Source of the DNA: Nocardioides daedukensis
GTDB taxonomy: Bacteria > Actinomycetota > Actinomycetes > Propionibacteriales > Nocardioidaceae
Length of the DNA: 64,000 nt
Direction of reading: 5' to 3'
Assembly (NCBI RefSeq): GCF_013408415.1
Contig: NZ_JACCAA010000001.1
Location: 3,162,001 to 3,226,000 of the forward strand
Shown here: positions 1 through 7,975 of the stretch, piece after piece
Position numbering within the stretch: the stretch's first letter is position 1
Layout: every line of letters begins with the position of its first letter
Position numbers and translations under genes: made by a program
The notes under the pieces: model-generated
Seen by the model: the letters and a program-made list of their open reading frames with translations, nothing else
Databases searched by the model: none
Told to the model about the DNA's origin: nothing

Positions 1-482
1 TTGGCCAGCACCCGGGCGACGTCCAGGGCGACGTTGCCGACGCCGACGACGGCGACCGACGCGGCGTCCAGCGGCCAGGTGCGGGGAACGTCGGGGTGGC
101 CGTCGTACCAGCTCACGAAGTCGGCTGCGCCCCATGACCCGGGCAGCTCCTCGCCGGGGATGCCGAGGTCGCGGTCGGCCATCGCGCCGGTCGCCACGAT
201 GACGGCGTCATAGAAGGAGCGCAGGTCGTCGAGCTTCACGTCGACACCGAACTCCACGTTGCCCAGGAAGCGGACCTCGGAGCGAGCGAGCACCCGCTGC
301 AGCGCCTTGACGATCTCCTTGATCCGCGGGTGGTCCGGGGCCACGCCATAGCGGACCAGGCCGAACGGCGCGGGCAGGCGCTCGAGGATGTCGATCGATA
401 CGTCGGCATCGGACTTGGCGAGGATGTCGGCGGCGTAGATGCCGGCGGGGCCGCCACCCACGATGGCTACACGGAGGGTCAT
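1..482 (-). CDS. fprA: FprA-type ferredoxin/adrenodoxin NADP+ reductase (5' part only)
   Basis: Runs leftward off the window edge, so only about the first 160 residues are visible. The protein opens MTLRVAIVGGGPAGIYAAD, a FAD-binding dinucleotide fold with GGGPAG at residues 9-14, followed by the family hallmark PFGLVRYGVAPDHP near residue 42. Near the cut end is the NADPH-binding stretch VGVGNVALDVAR. These belong to the adrenodoxin-reductase/FprA family of FAD enzymes, which move electrons between NADPH and ferredoxins, often for cytochromes P450. The start is the ATG at 480-482; homologues begin just before the FAD motif. It is divergent from a LysR gene with a 74-bp spacer. The electron partner is not in the window. 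The C-terminal half cannot be assessed. Confidence 0.88.
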   Translation of the reverse strand, partial: MTLRVAIVGGGPAGIYAADILAKSDADVSIDILERLPAPFGLVRYGVAPDHPRIKEIVKALQRVLARSEVRFLGNVEFGVDVKLDDLRSFYDAVIVATGAMADRDLGIPGEELPGSWGAADFVSWYDGHPDVPRTWPLDAASVAVVGVGNVALDVARVLA

Positions 483-519
483 GCTGCAAGCGTCCCGTGT
501 TCGCACAGGATGCGGAACG

Positions 520-555
520 ACAACGTTGTTGTGTGGCCACAAGATAAGGTTGTGG
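520..555 (+). promoter_or_regulatory. LysR promoter with overlapping inverted repeats
   Basis: Two palindromes sit in the fprA/lysR divergent spacer: ACAACGTTGT at 520-529, and CCACAA-n7-TTGTGG at 537-555. The second spans a TANNNT -10 hexamer (TAAGGT, 545-550) that ends six bases before the GTG start at 557, which predicts a leaderless lysR mRNA. A symmetric site over the -10 of a divergently read LysR gene is what autoregulation would look like. The repeats are seen; their use as an operator is inferred. Confidence 0.55.
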
Positions 556-556
556 G

Positions 557-1480
557 GTGTTGAGCACCCATGTCCCCGATCTGCGTGGCCTCGAGCTGCT
601 GGTCCTGGTCGCGCGGACCGGCAGCCTCAGCAGCGCGGCGGCCGAGCTCGGCATCAGCCAGCAGGCCGCCTCCTCCCGGGTCCGCACGATGGAATCCCTG
701 ATCGGCTCACCTCTGCTCACCCGGACGACCAAGGGTTCGGTGCTCACCCAGCACGGCGACCTGGTCGTGCAGTGGGCACGGGCGGTGATGGATGCCGCCG
801 AGCAGCTCGACGCCGGCCTGGCCGCACTCAAGCAGGACCGGCTGGCGCACCTCTCGATCGCGGCGAGCCTGACAATCGCCGAATATCTCCTGCCGTCCTG
901 GCTGGTGGCTGTGCGCTCTCGCCAGGTTGACGTGGGTCAGCCGCCGACGGACTTCACGATGACCGCGACGAACAGCGAGCGGGTGGCGGGATTGGTCCGT
1001 GGCGGGCTCGTGGACCTGGGGTTCGTCGAGGGGCCAGAGCCGCCCGAGGGTCTGCGCCACCGGTTGATCGCGGTCGACTCGCTCGTCGTGGTGGTCGGTC
1101 GCGACCACCCGTGGGCGCAGCGGTCACCGCGCCGGGTCACTGCCTCGGCCCTGGCCGCCACGCCGCTCGTCATCCGCGAGGAGGGTTCAGGCACCCGGAC
1201 GGTGCTGGAGCGCGCCCTTGCCAGCCGGTCGATGGCTCCGCCGGTCCTCGAGCTCTCGAGCACCGCAGCGGTGATCGCCGCGGTGGCAGCGGGGGCAGGG
1301 CCCGCGGCGCTGAGCTCGTACGCCGTGCGCAACGACGTCGCCAGTGGGCGCCTCGTGCGGGTCGCTGTCAGCGGCCTCGACCTGTCCCGCCGCCTGCACG
1401 CGGTCTGGACGGGGGGAGCACAGCCACCCCGAGGCCCGGCACGCGAGCTGGTCGACTGGGCGGCTCGTAGGGAATCGTGA
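557..1480 (+). CDS. LysR-family transcriptional regulator
   Basis: 307 residues, the usual LysR length. Residues 1-60 form the winged helix-turn-helix (LLVLVARTGSLSSAAAELGISQQAASSRVRTMES), with the typical AAxxLxxSQQAxSxxI pattern. The rest matches the periplasmic-binding-protein-like effector domain. Signature phrases are VVVVGRDHPWA and TPLVIREEGSGTR, which also occur in regulators of the CysB/CbbR/YeiE type. The ligand cannot be inferred. GTG at 557 is preferred because the TAAGGT hexamer lies six bases upstream and no Shine-Dalgarno sequence is visible; TTG at 560 would be equivalent. It is divergent from fprA and probably controls itself and possibly fprA through the repeats at 520-555. 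Confidence 0.9.
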   Translation: MLSTHVPDLRGLELLVLVARTGSLSSAAAELGISQQAASSRVRTMESLIGSPLLTRTTKGSVLTQHGDLVVQWARAVMDAAEQLDAGLAALKQDRLAHLSIAASLTIAEYLLPSWLVAVRSRQVDVGQPPTDFTMTATNSERVAGLVRGGLVDLGFVEGPEPPEGLRHRLIAVDSLVVVVGRDHPWAQRSPRRVTASALAATPLVIREEGSGTRTVLERALASRSMAPPVLELSSTAAVIAAVAAGAGPAALSSYAVRNDVASGRLVRVAVSGLDLSRRLHAVWTGGAQPPRGPARELVDWAARRES

Positions 1481-1521
1481 CAGAAGGTCATTTCGTTGAC
1501 GGGGGGGAGGCGGAAGGATTC

Positions 1522-1562
1522 TGATTCAGAGCCTCAAAAACCTCGGAAGCGGTTCTGAATCA
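1522..1562. terminator. 12-bp stem hairpin downstream of lysR
   Basis: TGATTCAGAGCC (1522-1533) pairs with GGTTCTGAATCA (1551-1562) with a single G-T wobble and a 17-nt loop. It starts 42 bp after the lysR stop and ends 31 bp before the next start. There is no T-run, as is common for actinobacterial terminators. It could instead be a regulatory hairpin for the secreted protein that follows. Confidence 0.45.
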
Positions 1563-1593
1563 TGCTTCATGAACGACCAGCCTTGGGGGACCA

Positions 1594-2154
1594 ATGATTC
1601 GCACGCGCCGCGCACACCTGGCACCGATCCTCACTTTGATGGTTGTGGGTGGATTGGCCGGGGCTGCCGTCGCGACATCTTCGTCCGGTGGTGACGAACC
1701 CGTGACGGCTACGGACCACTACACGCCGGGGATGACGCTCGAGGAGGTCGGGAGAGCCAGCGTCGGTCAGCCGGGAGAGGTCGCACCGCCGTGTCCTGAC
1801 GCCGACACCGTGACGAAGCTGAAGGACGCGGACATTCAGGTCGGGCCGTGTGATCCTCTGCTGGAGGCGGGCCAGGCCCAGATCGTCCCAGACGACAACA
1901 TCGAACCGCCGGAGCCGACAGGCGCTGCCGTTTGCGCAGTGGTCAACGTGCGTTCCGAGGTCGGGATCACCGGCACTCTGTGCGGCACCGGAGCGAAGAT
2001 CCTTCGCGCGACCGCATTGCAGCAAGACCAAGGCTGGTGCGTGAAGGCCACCTACGTTCTCGACGGGGACGCCCAACCAGTCACCGATGTCGTCTGTGAA
2101 GGCGGTCCATCGAACCCGGACGGCCTCCGGGTTGATGTCACAGGTGCGAAGTAG
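1594..2154 (+). CDS. Small secreted or membrane-anchored protein of unknown function
   Basis: 186 residues. Basic N-terminus (MIRTRRAHLAP), then a hydrophobic run at about residues 10-28 (ILTLMVVGGLAGAAVA), followed by a polar, acidic, proline-containing body. This is a Sec-type signal peptide or N-terminal anchor with an extracytoplasmic domain. Five cysteines in the body (in PPCPD, GPCDP, AVCAVV, TLCGT and GWCVK), plus one near the end (VVCEGG), suggest disulfide bonds. No family is recognised. The ATG at 1594 has a GGGGGA Shine-Dalgarno five bases upstream. It stands alone between the lysR hairpin and the GNAT-like gene. Confidence 0.7.
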   Translation: MIRTRRAHLAPILTLMVVGGLAGAAVATSSSGGDEPVTATDHYTPGMTLEEVGRASVGQPGEVAPPCPDADTVTKLKDADIQVGPCDPLLEAGQAQIVPDDNIEPPEPTGAAVCAVVNVRSEVGITGTLCGTGAKILRATALQQDQGWCVKATYVLDGDAQPVTDVVCEGGPSNPDGLRVDVTGAK

Positions 2155-2240
2155 ACGTCGGTGCGAGCAGCTGAATCGACTGGGCGAACCCACAGGCTGA
2201 CCCGACAGGGCACGACGTATCCCGTGGCATGCTGGAAGGC

Positions 2241-2516
2241 ATGACTCTCGACATCACGAACAACGAGGAAGAGCACCGCTTCGAGGCCACCGTGGACGGC
2301 GAGGCTGCCGGCTATGCGGAGTATGAGCGCGAGCCCGGCCTGATCACCTTCACCCATACAGTCGTCGACCTCGAGGGGCAGGGCGTCGGCTCGGCGCTGG
2401 CCCGGTTCGGTCTCGACGCCGTGCGCGCCGAGGGAGGGACCAAGGTGGTGCCGCAGTGCCCGTTCATCAAGGGCTGGATCGACAAGCACCCCGACTATCA
2501 GGACCTCGTCTCCTGA
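2241..2516 (+). CDS. Small GNAT-fold N-acetyltransferase (YjdJ/DUF-type)
   Basis: 91 residues (MTLDITNNEEEHRFEATVDG...). It matches the short single-domain acetyltransferase-like family typified by YjdJ and human GATD/NATD1. The acetyl-CoA loop is VVDLEGQGVGSALARFGLDAVRAEG, with the Q-G-x-G-S pattern at about residues 52-56, and it ends with the family-typical VVPQCPFIKGWIDKHPDY. The substrate is unknown. The ATG at 2229 is an in-frame alternative four codons upstream; 2241 is preferred because homologues start at MTL. It converges on terC, and the gap holds the 19-bp repeats. Confidence 0.85.
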   Translation: MTLDITNNEEEHRFEATVDGEAAGYAEYEREPGLITFTHTVVDLEGQGVGSALARFGLDAVRAEGGTKVVPQCPFIKGWIDKHPDYQDLVS

Positions 2517-2523
2517 ACCCACG

Positions 2524-2634
2524 CCGACCCGGCAGTTGTTGACCCAGAAACACCTCGACCCGGCAGTTGTTGACGCGCAAGGGCGTCAACAACTGCCGGG
2601 TCGGCGTCTGAAGGCGTCAACAACTGCCGGGTCG
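2524..2634. repeat. Four copies of a 19-bp intergenic repeat, two direct and two inverted
   Basis: CGACCCGGCAGTTGTTGAC is present at 2525-2543 (first base C in CCGACCC context) and 2556-2574. Its exact reverse complement is present at 2585-2603 and 2616-2634. The array fills the gap between convergent genes, starts eight bases after the GNAT stop and ends three bases before the terC stop. Any forward copy can pair with any reverse copy, so transcripts from both sides could form long hairpins. A bidirectional terminator made from a mobile palindromic repeat is the simplest reading. A related 11-mer (GGCAGTTGTTG) recurs at about 35150. Confidence 0.8.
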
Positions 2635-2637
2635 CGC

Positions 2638-3666
2638 TCAGGCGGACTCGGCGTTCTCCTTGTCCCGCTTGTTCGAGACATAGAGGCTGGCGGCGGCGGT
2701 GATGGCCAGGGTGCCGACGATGACCGTCAGGGACAGCCAGATCGGGATCTCCGGGGCCCACTTGATGTGCTCGCCGCCGTTGATGAACGGCAGCTCGTTC
2801 TCGTGCATGGCGTGCAGGATCAGCTTGACGCCGATGAAGGCGAGCAGGAAAGCGATGCCGTAGGCCAGGTAGATGAGCCGCTGCAGCAGCCCACCGATCA
2901 GGAAGTAGAGCTGACGCAGACCCATCAGCGCGAACAGGTTCGCGGTGAAGACCAGGTAGGGGTCCTTCGTGATGCCGTAGATCGCCGGGATCGAGTCGAG
3001 CGCGAAGAGCAGGTCGGTCGTGCCCAGCGCCAGGATCACCAGGAACATCGGCGTGATCAGGCGCTTGCCGTTCTCCTTGATCGTCAGCTTGGTGCCGTGC
3101 CACTCCGTGGTCGAGGGCAGGTGGGTGCGGGCGAACTTCGCGAGCTTGTTCTCCTCCGGCGCCTCGTCGTCGTCGTTGTGGTCCCGCGCCTGCTTCCACG
3201 CCGTCCAGAGCAGGAACGCACCGAAGATGTAGAAGACCCAGCTGAACTGGTTGATCGCGGCAGCGCCGAGGAAGATGAAGATCGCGCGCATGATCAGCGC
3301 CAGCACGATGCCGATCATCAGTGCCTTCTGCTGGAACTCGCGGGGCACGTTGAAGCTGGCCATGATGATGATGAAGATGAACAGGTTGTCGATCGACAAC
3401 GCATATTCGGTCAGCCAGCCGGCGAAGAACTCCGGACCGGGGCTCTTGGAGAGCTCGTGCGGCTCGGCGAAGGCCCACAGGGCGAGGCCGAAGACGACCG
3501 CCGACCCGACGAAGAACGCGAGGTGGGTGCTGACCTCCTTCATGGAGGGCTCGTGCGGTCGACGGCCGATGATGGCCAGGTCGACGGTGAAGACGGCGAT
3601 GGCCACGATGACGGTGATGCCCCAGATCAGCGGGCTGGCGACGGAATCGCCCAAGATTGCACCCAA
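2638..3666 (-). CDS. TerC-family integral membrane transporter (Mn2+-linked)
   Basis: 342 residues from the TTG at 3664-3666, chosen because a GGAGGAG Shine-Dalgarno (3676-3682) lies nine bases upstream. A GTG at 3705 would put that Shine-Dalgarno inside the gene. About nine membrane segments are visible. TerC hallmarks are SIDNLFIF (about residue 90) and ALDSIPAIYGITKDPYLVFTANLFALMGLR (about residue 220), carrying the intramembrane acidic residues, plus a charged cytoplasmic loop (DHNDDDEAPEENK). The family was first named for tellurite resistance. Members under yybP-ykoY riboswitches act as manganese exporters or metallate secreted enzymes. The riboswitch upstream supports a Mn2+ role here. 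Confidence 0.92.
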   Translation of the reverse strand: MGAILGDSVASPLIWGITVIVAIAVFTVDLAIIGRRPHEPSMKEVSTHLAFFVGSAVVFGLALWAFAEPHELSKSPGPEFFAGWLTEYALSIDNLFIFIIIMASFNVPREFQQKALMIGIVLALIMRAIFIFLGAAAINQFSWVFYIFGAFLLWTAWKQARDHNDDDEAPEENKLAKFARTHLPSTTEWHGTKLTIKENGKRLITPMFLVILALGTTDLLFALDSIPAIYGITKDPYLVFTANLFALMGLRQLYFLIGGLLQRLIYLAYGIAFLLAFIGVKLILHAMHENELPFINGGEHIKWAPEIPIWLSLTVIVGTLAITAAASLYVSNKRDKENAESA

Positions 3667-3675
3667 GAAACTTCT

Positions 3676-3686
3676 CTCCTCCGGAG
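3676..3686 (-). promoter_or_regulatory. terC ribosome-binding site that can pair with the riboswitch
   Basis: On the minus strand CTCCGGAGGAG contains the Shine-Dalgarno. CTCCGGAGG (3678-3686) is the exact complement of CCTCCGGAG (3733-3741) at the 3' end of the riboswitch aptamer. Such nine-base pairing would hide the Shine-Dalgarno, so control at translation initiation is plausible. The pairing is seen; the switching is inferred. Confidence 0.5.
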
Positions 3687-3723
3687 TGGCGTGACGTTGG
3701 CGCACAATGGGAAGTGCGACAAC

Positions 3724-3872
3724 CGGACTGTACTCCGGAGGTCTCTTCCGCCCGGGCGATCACACCGTCGGCGTGGTCATCCCGGACCAACAGCGCCGGG
3801 TGGACCCCGAGGGATCTGCCGTATTGACGACACTGCTGCGGGGGAATACTCCCCTCCTGAACTCCGCCATTC
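3724..3872 (-). ncRNA. yybP-ykoY (manganese) riboswitch
   Basis: In the terC leader, read on the minus strand, the conserved pieces occur in family order: GGGGAGTATTCCCC (3841-3854), about 60 variable bases including stem sequences, GGGATGACC (3775-3783), then a GC-rich stem and GAGACCTCCGGAGTACAGTCC at the 3' side (about 3727-3747). yybP-ykoY elements sense Mn2+ and commonly precede TerC proteins. The exact helix ends are approximate because I matched landmarks by eye and ran no covariance model. Confidence 0.8.
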
Positions 3873-3966
3873 TTCCAGCCCGAGCCTGACCTGGCCAATT
3901 CGAGCCCGTACGCCGTGCCGACGGCGTGGCCCGTCCGGTGAGCCGCTCGGCTGCACTGACCGGGGC

Positions 3967-3972
3967 TAACGT
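3967..3972 (+). promoter_or_regulatory. -10 element of a leaderless promoter (VOC gene)
   Basis: TAACGT fits TANNNT and ends six bases before the ATG at 3979. No Shine-Dalgarno is present. This spacing places the transcription start at or next to the A of the start codon. Confidence 0.5.
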
Positions 3973-3978
3973 GGGCGC

Positions 3979-4374
3979 ATGTCACGCGCCGTGCACCACC
4001 TCGACCTGTGGGTCTCCAATCTGGCTGTTGCCGAAGCCGAGTGGGGGTGGCTGCTGGGCGAACTCGGCTGGGAGGCCGACCTCGCCACGGAGAGCGGTTG
4101 CTCCTGGGTGCATCCGGACGGCACCTACCTCTTCCTGGAGCACTCGCCGGACCAGTCCGACGTACGCCACGACCGGATGCGGCCGGGACTGAACCACCTC
4201 GCCCTGCTCACCAGCGACCGCGCCCTGCTGGGCCGCATCCGCGCGGAGTCGTCGGCCCATGGCTGGCACGAGATGTATGCCGACCGCTATCCCCATGCCG
4301 GCGGCGACGAGCACGTGGCGCTCTACCTGGAGAACTCGGAGGACTTCGAGGTCGAGGTCGTCCTCGAGCCCTGA
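3979..4374 (+). CDS. VOC-family (glyoxalase/dioxygenase-fold) protein
   Basis: 131 residues, one vicinal-oxygen-chelate domain made of two beta-alpha-beta-beta-beta halves. Half one opens VHHLDLWVSNLAVAEAEWGWLLGELGW. Half two opens GLNHLALLTSDRALLGRIRAESSAHGW and ends with HVALYLENSEDFEVEVVLEP. H6 or H7, H in LNHLAL and the glutamates at the C-terminus are the usual divalent-metal ligands. The fold covers lyases, dioxygenases and resistance proteins, so no substrate is assigned. It is probably translated from a leaderless mRNA and converges on fbiC. Confidence 0.85.
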   Translation: MSRAVHHLDLWVSNLAVAEAEWGWLLGELGWEADLATESGCSWVHPDGTYLFLEHSPDQSDVRHDRMRPGLNHLALLTSDRALLGRIRAESSAHGWHEMYADRYPHAGGDEHVALYLENSEDFEVEVVLEP

Positions 4375-4392
4375 GCGGCGGCGACCGCTCAG
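4371..4392. terminator. Hairpin between VOC gene and fbiC
   Basis: CTGAGCGG (4371-4378), a six-base loop, then CCGCTCAG (4385-4392). It includes the stop codon of the VOC gene. A second short stem with GACCGC/GCGGTC follows directly. It lies between convergent genes and has no T-run. Confidence 0.5.
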
Positions 4393-4420
4393 CGACCGCG
4401 GCGGTCCACCCCCGCTGGGG

Positions 4421-6955
4421 TCAGCGCGGGGCGGGGGAGCCGTAGAGCGTGGTCCGCTCCCGCACCGGGCGGCCGATGCCCTCACCCATCTCGACGAGCT
4501 CCTCGACCGTCTTGGCCGAGCCGTGCTCCGAGCCGGCCATCCGGGAGATGGTCTCCTCCATCAGCGTGCCGCCGAGGTCGTTGGCGCCCGAGTTGAGCAT
4601 CGTCTGGGTGCCCTCGACGCCGAGCTTGACCCAAGAGGTCTGGATGTTGTCGATGCGGCCGTGCAGCATGATCCGGGCCATCGCGTGGACCGCACGGTTG
4701 TCGCGCAGGGTCGGACCGGGGCGGGCCACGCCGGCGAGATAGATCGGCGAGGACGTGTGCACGAACGGCAGCGGTACGAACTCCGTGAAGCCGGCGTGCC
4801 CCTGCTCGAGGTTCTGCTCCTGGATCCGGGAAAGGACCCGCAGGTGCTGCACCCAGTGCCGCGGGTTGTCGACGTGGCCGTACATCATCGTCGAGCTGGA
4901 CCGGACGCCCACGCGGTGCGCGGTGGAGACGATGTCGATCCAGGTGGCGGTGGGTAGCTTGCCCTTGGTCAGGATCCAGCGGACCTCGTCGTCGAGGATC
5001 TCCGCTGCCGTTCCGGGGATCGTGTCCAGGCCGGACTCGCGCGCCTTGATCAGGAAGTCCTCGAAGGAGAGTCCGGTGCGAGAGGAGCCGTTGACGATCT
5101 CCATCGGGCTGAAGGCGTGCACGTGCATCTCGGGCACGCGCTTCTTCACCGCGGCAGCGATGTCGAAGTAGGCGGTGCCAGGGAGCTCCGGGTCGATCCC
5201 GCCCTGCATGCAGACCTCGGAGGCGCCGAGGCGCCACGCCTCCTCGGCGCGGTCGGCGACCTCCTCGAGGGAGAGCGAATAGGCGTCCGCGTCGGTCTTG
5301 CGCTGCGCGAACGCGCAGAACCGGCAGCCGACGTAGCAGACGTTGGTGAAGTTGATGTTCCGGTTGACCACGTAGGTCACCTCGTCGCCGACCACCTCCT
5401 TGCGCAGGTTGTCGGCAAGGGCGCAGACCGCATCGAGCAGGTCGCCCTCGGCGGTCATCAGGGTCAGCGCATGCTCGTCGGAGAGGTTGCCGGGGTCCTT
5501 CTCGGCCGCCTTGAGCGCGGCGCGTCCGTCGGAGTCCGCACGTCCCACGCTGCCACCGGTGGCGACAGCGTCCTCGGCGACCGCGTCCCAGTCGCCATAG
5601 ACGGTGTTGAAGTCGTCGCGCCGGTCGTTGGTCCGGCCCTCGGTGTCGATGCTGGCGTGCAGGTCGGTACGACCGGTGCCCTCACCGACGGTCGCGAAGC
5701 CGCCGTCGGGTTCCTGCCACGGCAGCCCGACCGGGTGTACGCCGGGGCGCGCGAGGCCGTCGTCCTTTGCCAGCGCCGCGACGTGGCCGGAGATCCGCGG
5801 GTCGAGCCACGGGATGCCCTGGCGGACATATTCGGGGTGCACGGTGAGCCGGGCCTGCAGGTCGAAGCCGCAGGACTTCGTGATCTCGCGCAGCCGCTCC
5901 AGCGAGGGCCAGGGGCGCTCGGGGTTCACGTGGTCGGGGGTGAGTGGTGAGACGCCGCCCCAGTCGTCGACGCCGACGCCGAGCAACGCCGTACATTCGG
6001 CGAGGTCGACCAGGTTCGGCGGTGCCTGGATGCGCATCTTGGGACCGAGCACGATCCGGCTGACGGCGATGGCAGCGCGATATTCGTCGAGGTCGAGGTC
6101 GTCGGTGTGCCGCATCGCGGTGTCCGGCTTGGCGCGGAAGTTCTGGACGATGACCTCCTGCAGGGCGCCATAGCGGCGCGCGTTGGCACGCAGCGCGAAG
6201 ATCGTGTTGGCGCGCTCCTCGAGCGTCTCTCCGATGCCGACCAGCAGGCCCGAGGTGAACGGGATCGACAGTCGGCCGGCGTCCTCGAGCACCTGCAGGC
6301 GCACGGCCGGGTCCTTGTCGGGGGAGCCGTAGTGGGCCTGACCCTTGGTCTCGAACAGGCGGCGCGAGGTGGTCTCCAGCATCATCCCCATCGAGGGGGA
6401 GACCGGCTTGAGCCGGTTCAGCTCCTCCCACGACATGACGCCGGGGTTGAGGTGCGGCAGCAGCCCGGTCTCCTCGAGGACCCGGACCGCCATCGCCCGG
6501 ATGTAGGCGATGGTCGAGTCGTAGCCGCGGGAGTCGAGCCATTCGCGGGCCTCGGGCCAGCGGTCCTCGGGGCGGTCACCGAGGGTGAAGAGCGCCTCCA
6601 GGCAGCCCATCTCGGCGCCCTTGGCCGCGATCTCGAGGATCTCGTCGGGTGAGAGGAAGGGCTCCTTGCCCTCACGGGCCAGCTTGCCGGGGACGGTGAC
6701 GAAGGTGCAGTAGTGACAGGTGTCGCGGCAGAGGTGGGTGACCGGGATGAACACCTTGGGCGAGTAGGTCACCACGCCCTCGCGCCCGGCCGTCACCAGG
6801 CCGGCATCACGGACCCGGGCGGCGACCGCGCAGAGCGCGTCGAGCTGCTCGCCGCTTGCCGCGAGCAGGGCGGTGGCCTCGGATTCGTCGAGCGCGGCAC
6901 CGCGCTCGGCGCGGGCCAGGGCTCGGCGGATCTCTTGCGGTGTCACGGTGGTCAC
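4421..6955 (-). CDS. fbiC: 7,8-didemethyl-8-hydroxy-5-deazariboflavin (FO) synthase, CofG-CofH fusion
   Basis: 844 residues with two radical-SAM domains, the actinobacterial FbiC layout. The CofG half carries CRDTCHYC (C76, C80, C83). The CofH half carries CYVGCRFC (C540, C544, C547). Each CX3CX2C binds a 4Fe-4S cluster and SAM. Together the halves condense tyrosine with 5-amino-6-ribitylamino-uracil to FO, the chromophore of coenzyme F420. The start chosen is the GTG at 6953-6955 ([13 protein letters not shown]); a second GTG three codons in is possible, and the open frame extends 55 codons further upstream without homology. An LLM/F420 oxidoreductase lies at 23.9-24.9 kb. It is divergent from an MpaB-like gene, with the shared operators between them. 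Confidence 0.95.
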   Translation of the reverse strand: MTTVTPQEIRRALARAERGAALDESEATALLAASGEQLDALCAVAARVRDAGLVTAGREGVVTYSPKVFIPVTHLCRDTCHYCTFVTVPGKLAREGKEPFLSPDEILEIAAKGAEMGCLEALFTLGDRPEDRWPEAREWLDSRGYDSTIAYIRAMAVRVLEETGLLPHLNPGVMSWEELNRLKPVSPSMGMMLETTSRRLFETKGQAHYGSPDKDPAVRLQVLEDAGRLSIPFTSGLLVGIGETLEERANTIFALRANARRYGALQEVIVQNFRAKPDTAMRHTDDLDLDEYRAAIAVSRIVLGPKMRIQAPPNLVDLAECTALLGVGVDDWGGVSPLTPDHVNPERPWPSLERLREITKSCGFDLQARLTVHPEYVRQGIPWLDPRISGHVAALAKDDGLARPGVHPVGLPWQEPDGGFATVGEGTGRTDLHASIDTEGRTNDRRDDFNTVYGDWDAVAEDAVATGGSVGRADSDGRAALKAAEKDPGNLSDEHALTLMTAEGDLLDAVCALADNLRKEVVGDEVTYVVNRNINFTNVCYVGCRFCAFAQRKTDADAYSLSLEEVADRAEEAWRLGASEVCMQGGIDPELPGTAYFDIAAAVKKRVPEMHVHAFSPMEIVNGSSRTGLSFEDFLIKARESGLDTIPGTAAEILDDEVRWILTKGKLPTATWIDIVSTAHRVGVRSSSTMMYGHVDNPRHWVQHLRVLSRIQEQNLEQGHAGFTEFVPLPFVHTSSPIYLAGVARPGPTLRDNRAVHAMARIMLHGRIDNIQTSWVKLGVEGTQTMLNSGANDLGGTLMEETISRMAGSEHGSAKTVEELVEMGEGIGRPVRERTTLYGSPAPR

Positions 6956-7035
6956 GCCATGCAGATTACTTCGCCTGTCCCGATCGCGGGCAGGCGGCCC
7001 GAAGGGTGGTGATCGGGGACCGGATGTGACTACGA

Positions 7036-7066
7036 TGACAGTAATGCTGAGACAGTAGAACTGACA
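7036..7066. promoter_or_regulatory. Two overlapping copies of the TGACAGT-n3-ACTGTCA operator
   Basis: AGACAGTAGAACTGACA (7050-7066) matches the 17-bp consensus with two changes. TGACAGTAATGCTGAGA (7036-7052) overlaps it and matches with three. They lie just downstream of a TACGAT -10 candidate (7031-7036), over the expected start of the rightward transcript and 81 bp in front of fbiC on the other strand. Repression of the MpaB-like gene, and possibly fbiC, by the factor that reads the mce operators is inferred. Confidence 0.55.
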
Positions 7067-7079
7067 TCGGGAGGCCGTG

Positions 7080-7910
7080 ATGACGCCCGCACAACCCACA
7101 GCCGAGAACGCCGGGGACATCGGCGCGCACGTGCACGGTGTCCTGGCCCTCTACGGCGGAGCCGCCAACGTGGTCCTCCAGTTCACCCGCCCGGGCGTGG
7201 CCTGGGGCGTCATCGAGTCACCCGTCGAGAGCGGCGCGGTGACCAAGCACCCGTTCAAGCGGGGCCGGACCACGCTCACCTACATCGCGGTCGCCCTGAT
7301 CGGCACCGATCAGGACCGGGCCGACTACAGGCGGTACGTCGACGAGGTGCACCGACAGGTCCGCTCGCGACCGAGCAGCCCGGTGAAGTACAACGCCTTC
7401 GACCGTGACCTCCAGCTCTGGGTCGCGGCCTGTCTCCACTACGGCTACGTCGACACCTACACCCGCACCCAAGGTGGTCTCGACGACGCGACCAGGGCGC
7501 TGATCCACAGCCACTCGGCACGGTTCGGGACCACGCTGCAGGTCCCCGCAGACCGGTGGCCCACCGACCCCGACGCGTTCGACGACTACATCGAGACCTG
7601 CCTCGACGCCGAGTTCGACCCCGAGGTCCGGGACTACCTCGTCGACCTGATGAAGTTCCGGCAGATGCCCGCCTGGTTCTGGCCGGCCGGCCGGTTCCTC
7701 GAGTTCATGAACACCGGCTACCTGCCCGCGCCGCTGCGCGCACAGCTCGGCCTGACGTGGTCCCCGCGCAGGGAGCGCATCTTCACCCAGGTGAACCGTA
7801 CGACGGGGCGCATTGTCTCCGCACTGCCCAGGGCGGCTCGCCAGTTCCCGTTCAACTACTACCTGTGGTTCATGCGCCGCCGGATCAGGCGAGGCAAGAG
7901 CCCCCTCTGA
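7080..7910 (+). CDS. MpaB/DUF2236-family oxygenase
   Basis: 276 residues of the DUF2236 (oxygenase MpaB) family, which also includes rubber oxygenase Lcp, a haem-b enzyme. Family phrases are [33 protein letters not shown], the core block [24 protein letters not shown] at about residues 103-126, and a C-terminal [13 protein letters not shown]. Conserved His/Arg residues in such blocks hold the haem in Lcp. The substrate here is unknown. ATG 7080 is five bases after a GGGAGG Shine-Dalgarno; the overlapping GTG at 7077 is too close. A distant paralogue lies at 23006-23854, and both sit under the same operator type, so a role in the mce-linked pathway is likely. Confidence 0.85.
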   Translation: MTPAQPTAENAGDIGAHVHGVLALYGGAANVVLQFTRPGVAWGVIESPVESGAVTKHPFKRGRTTLTYIAVALIGTDQDRADYRRYVDEVHRQVRSRPSSPVKYNAFDRDLQLWVAACLHYGYVDTYTRTQGGLDDATRALIHSHSARFGTTLQVPADRWPTDPDAFDDYIETCLDAEFDPEVRDYLVDLMKFRQMPAWFWPAGRFLEFMNTGYLPAPLRAQLGLTWSPRRERIFTQVNRTTGRIVSALPRAARQFPFNYYLWFMRRRIRRGKSPL

Positions 7911-7975
7911 GCCTGGGTGCAGAAACTGCGATCTGGTGGATCAACGGCCCCTGCCGAGCGAACTGGAGGGTCGTT

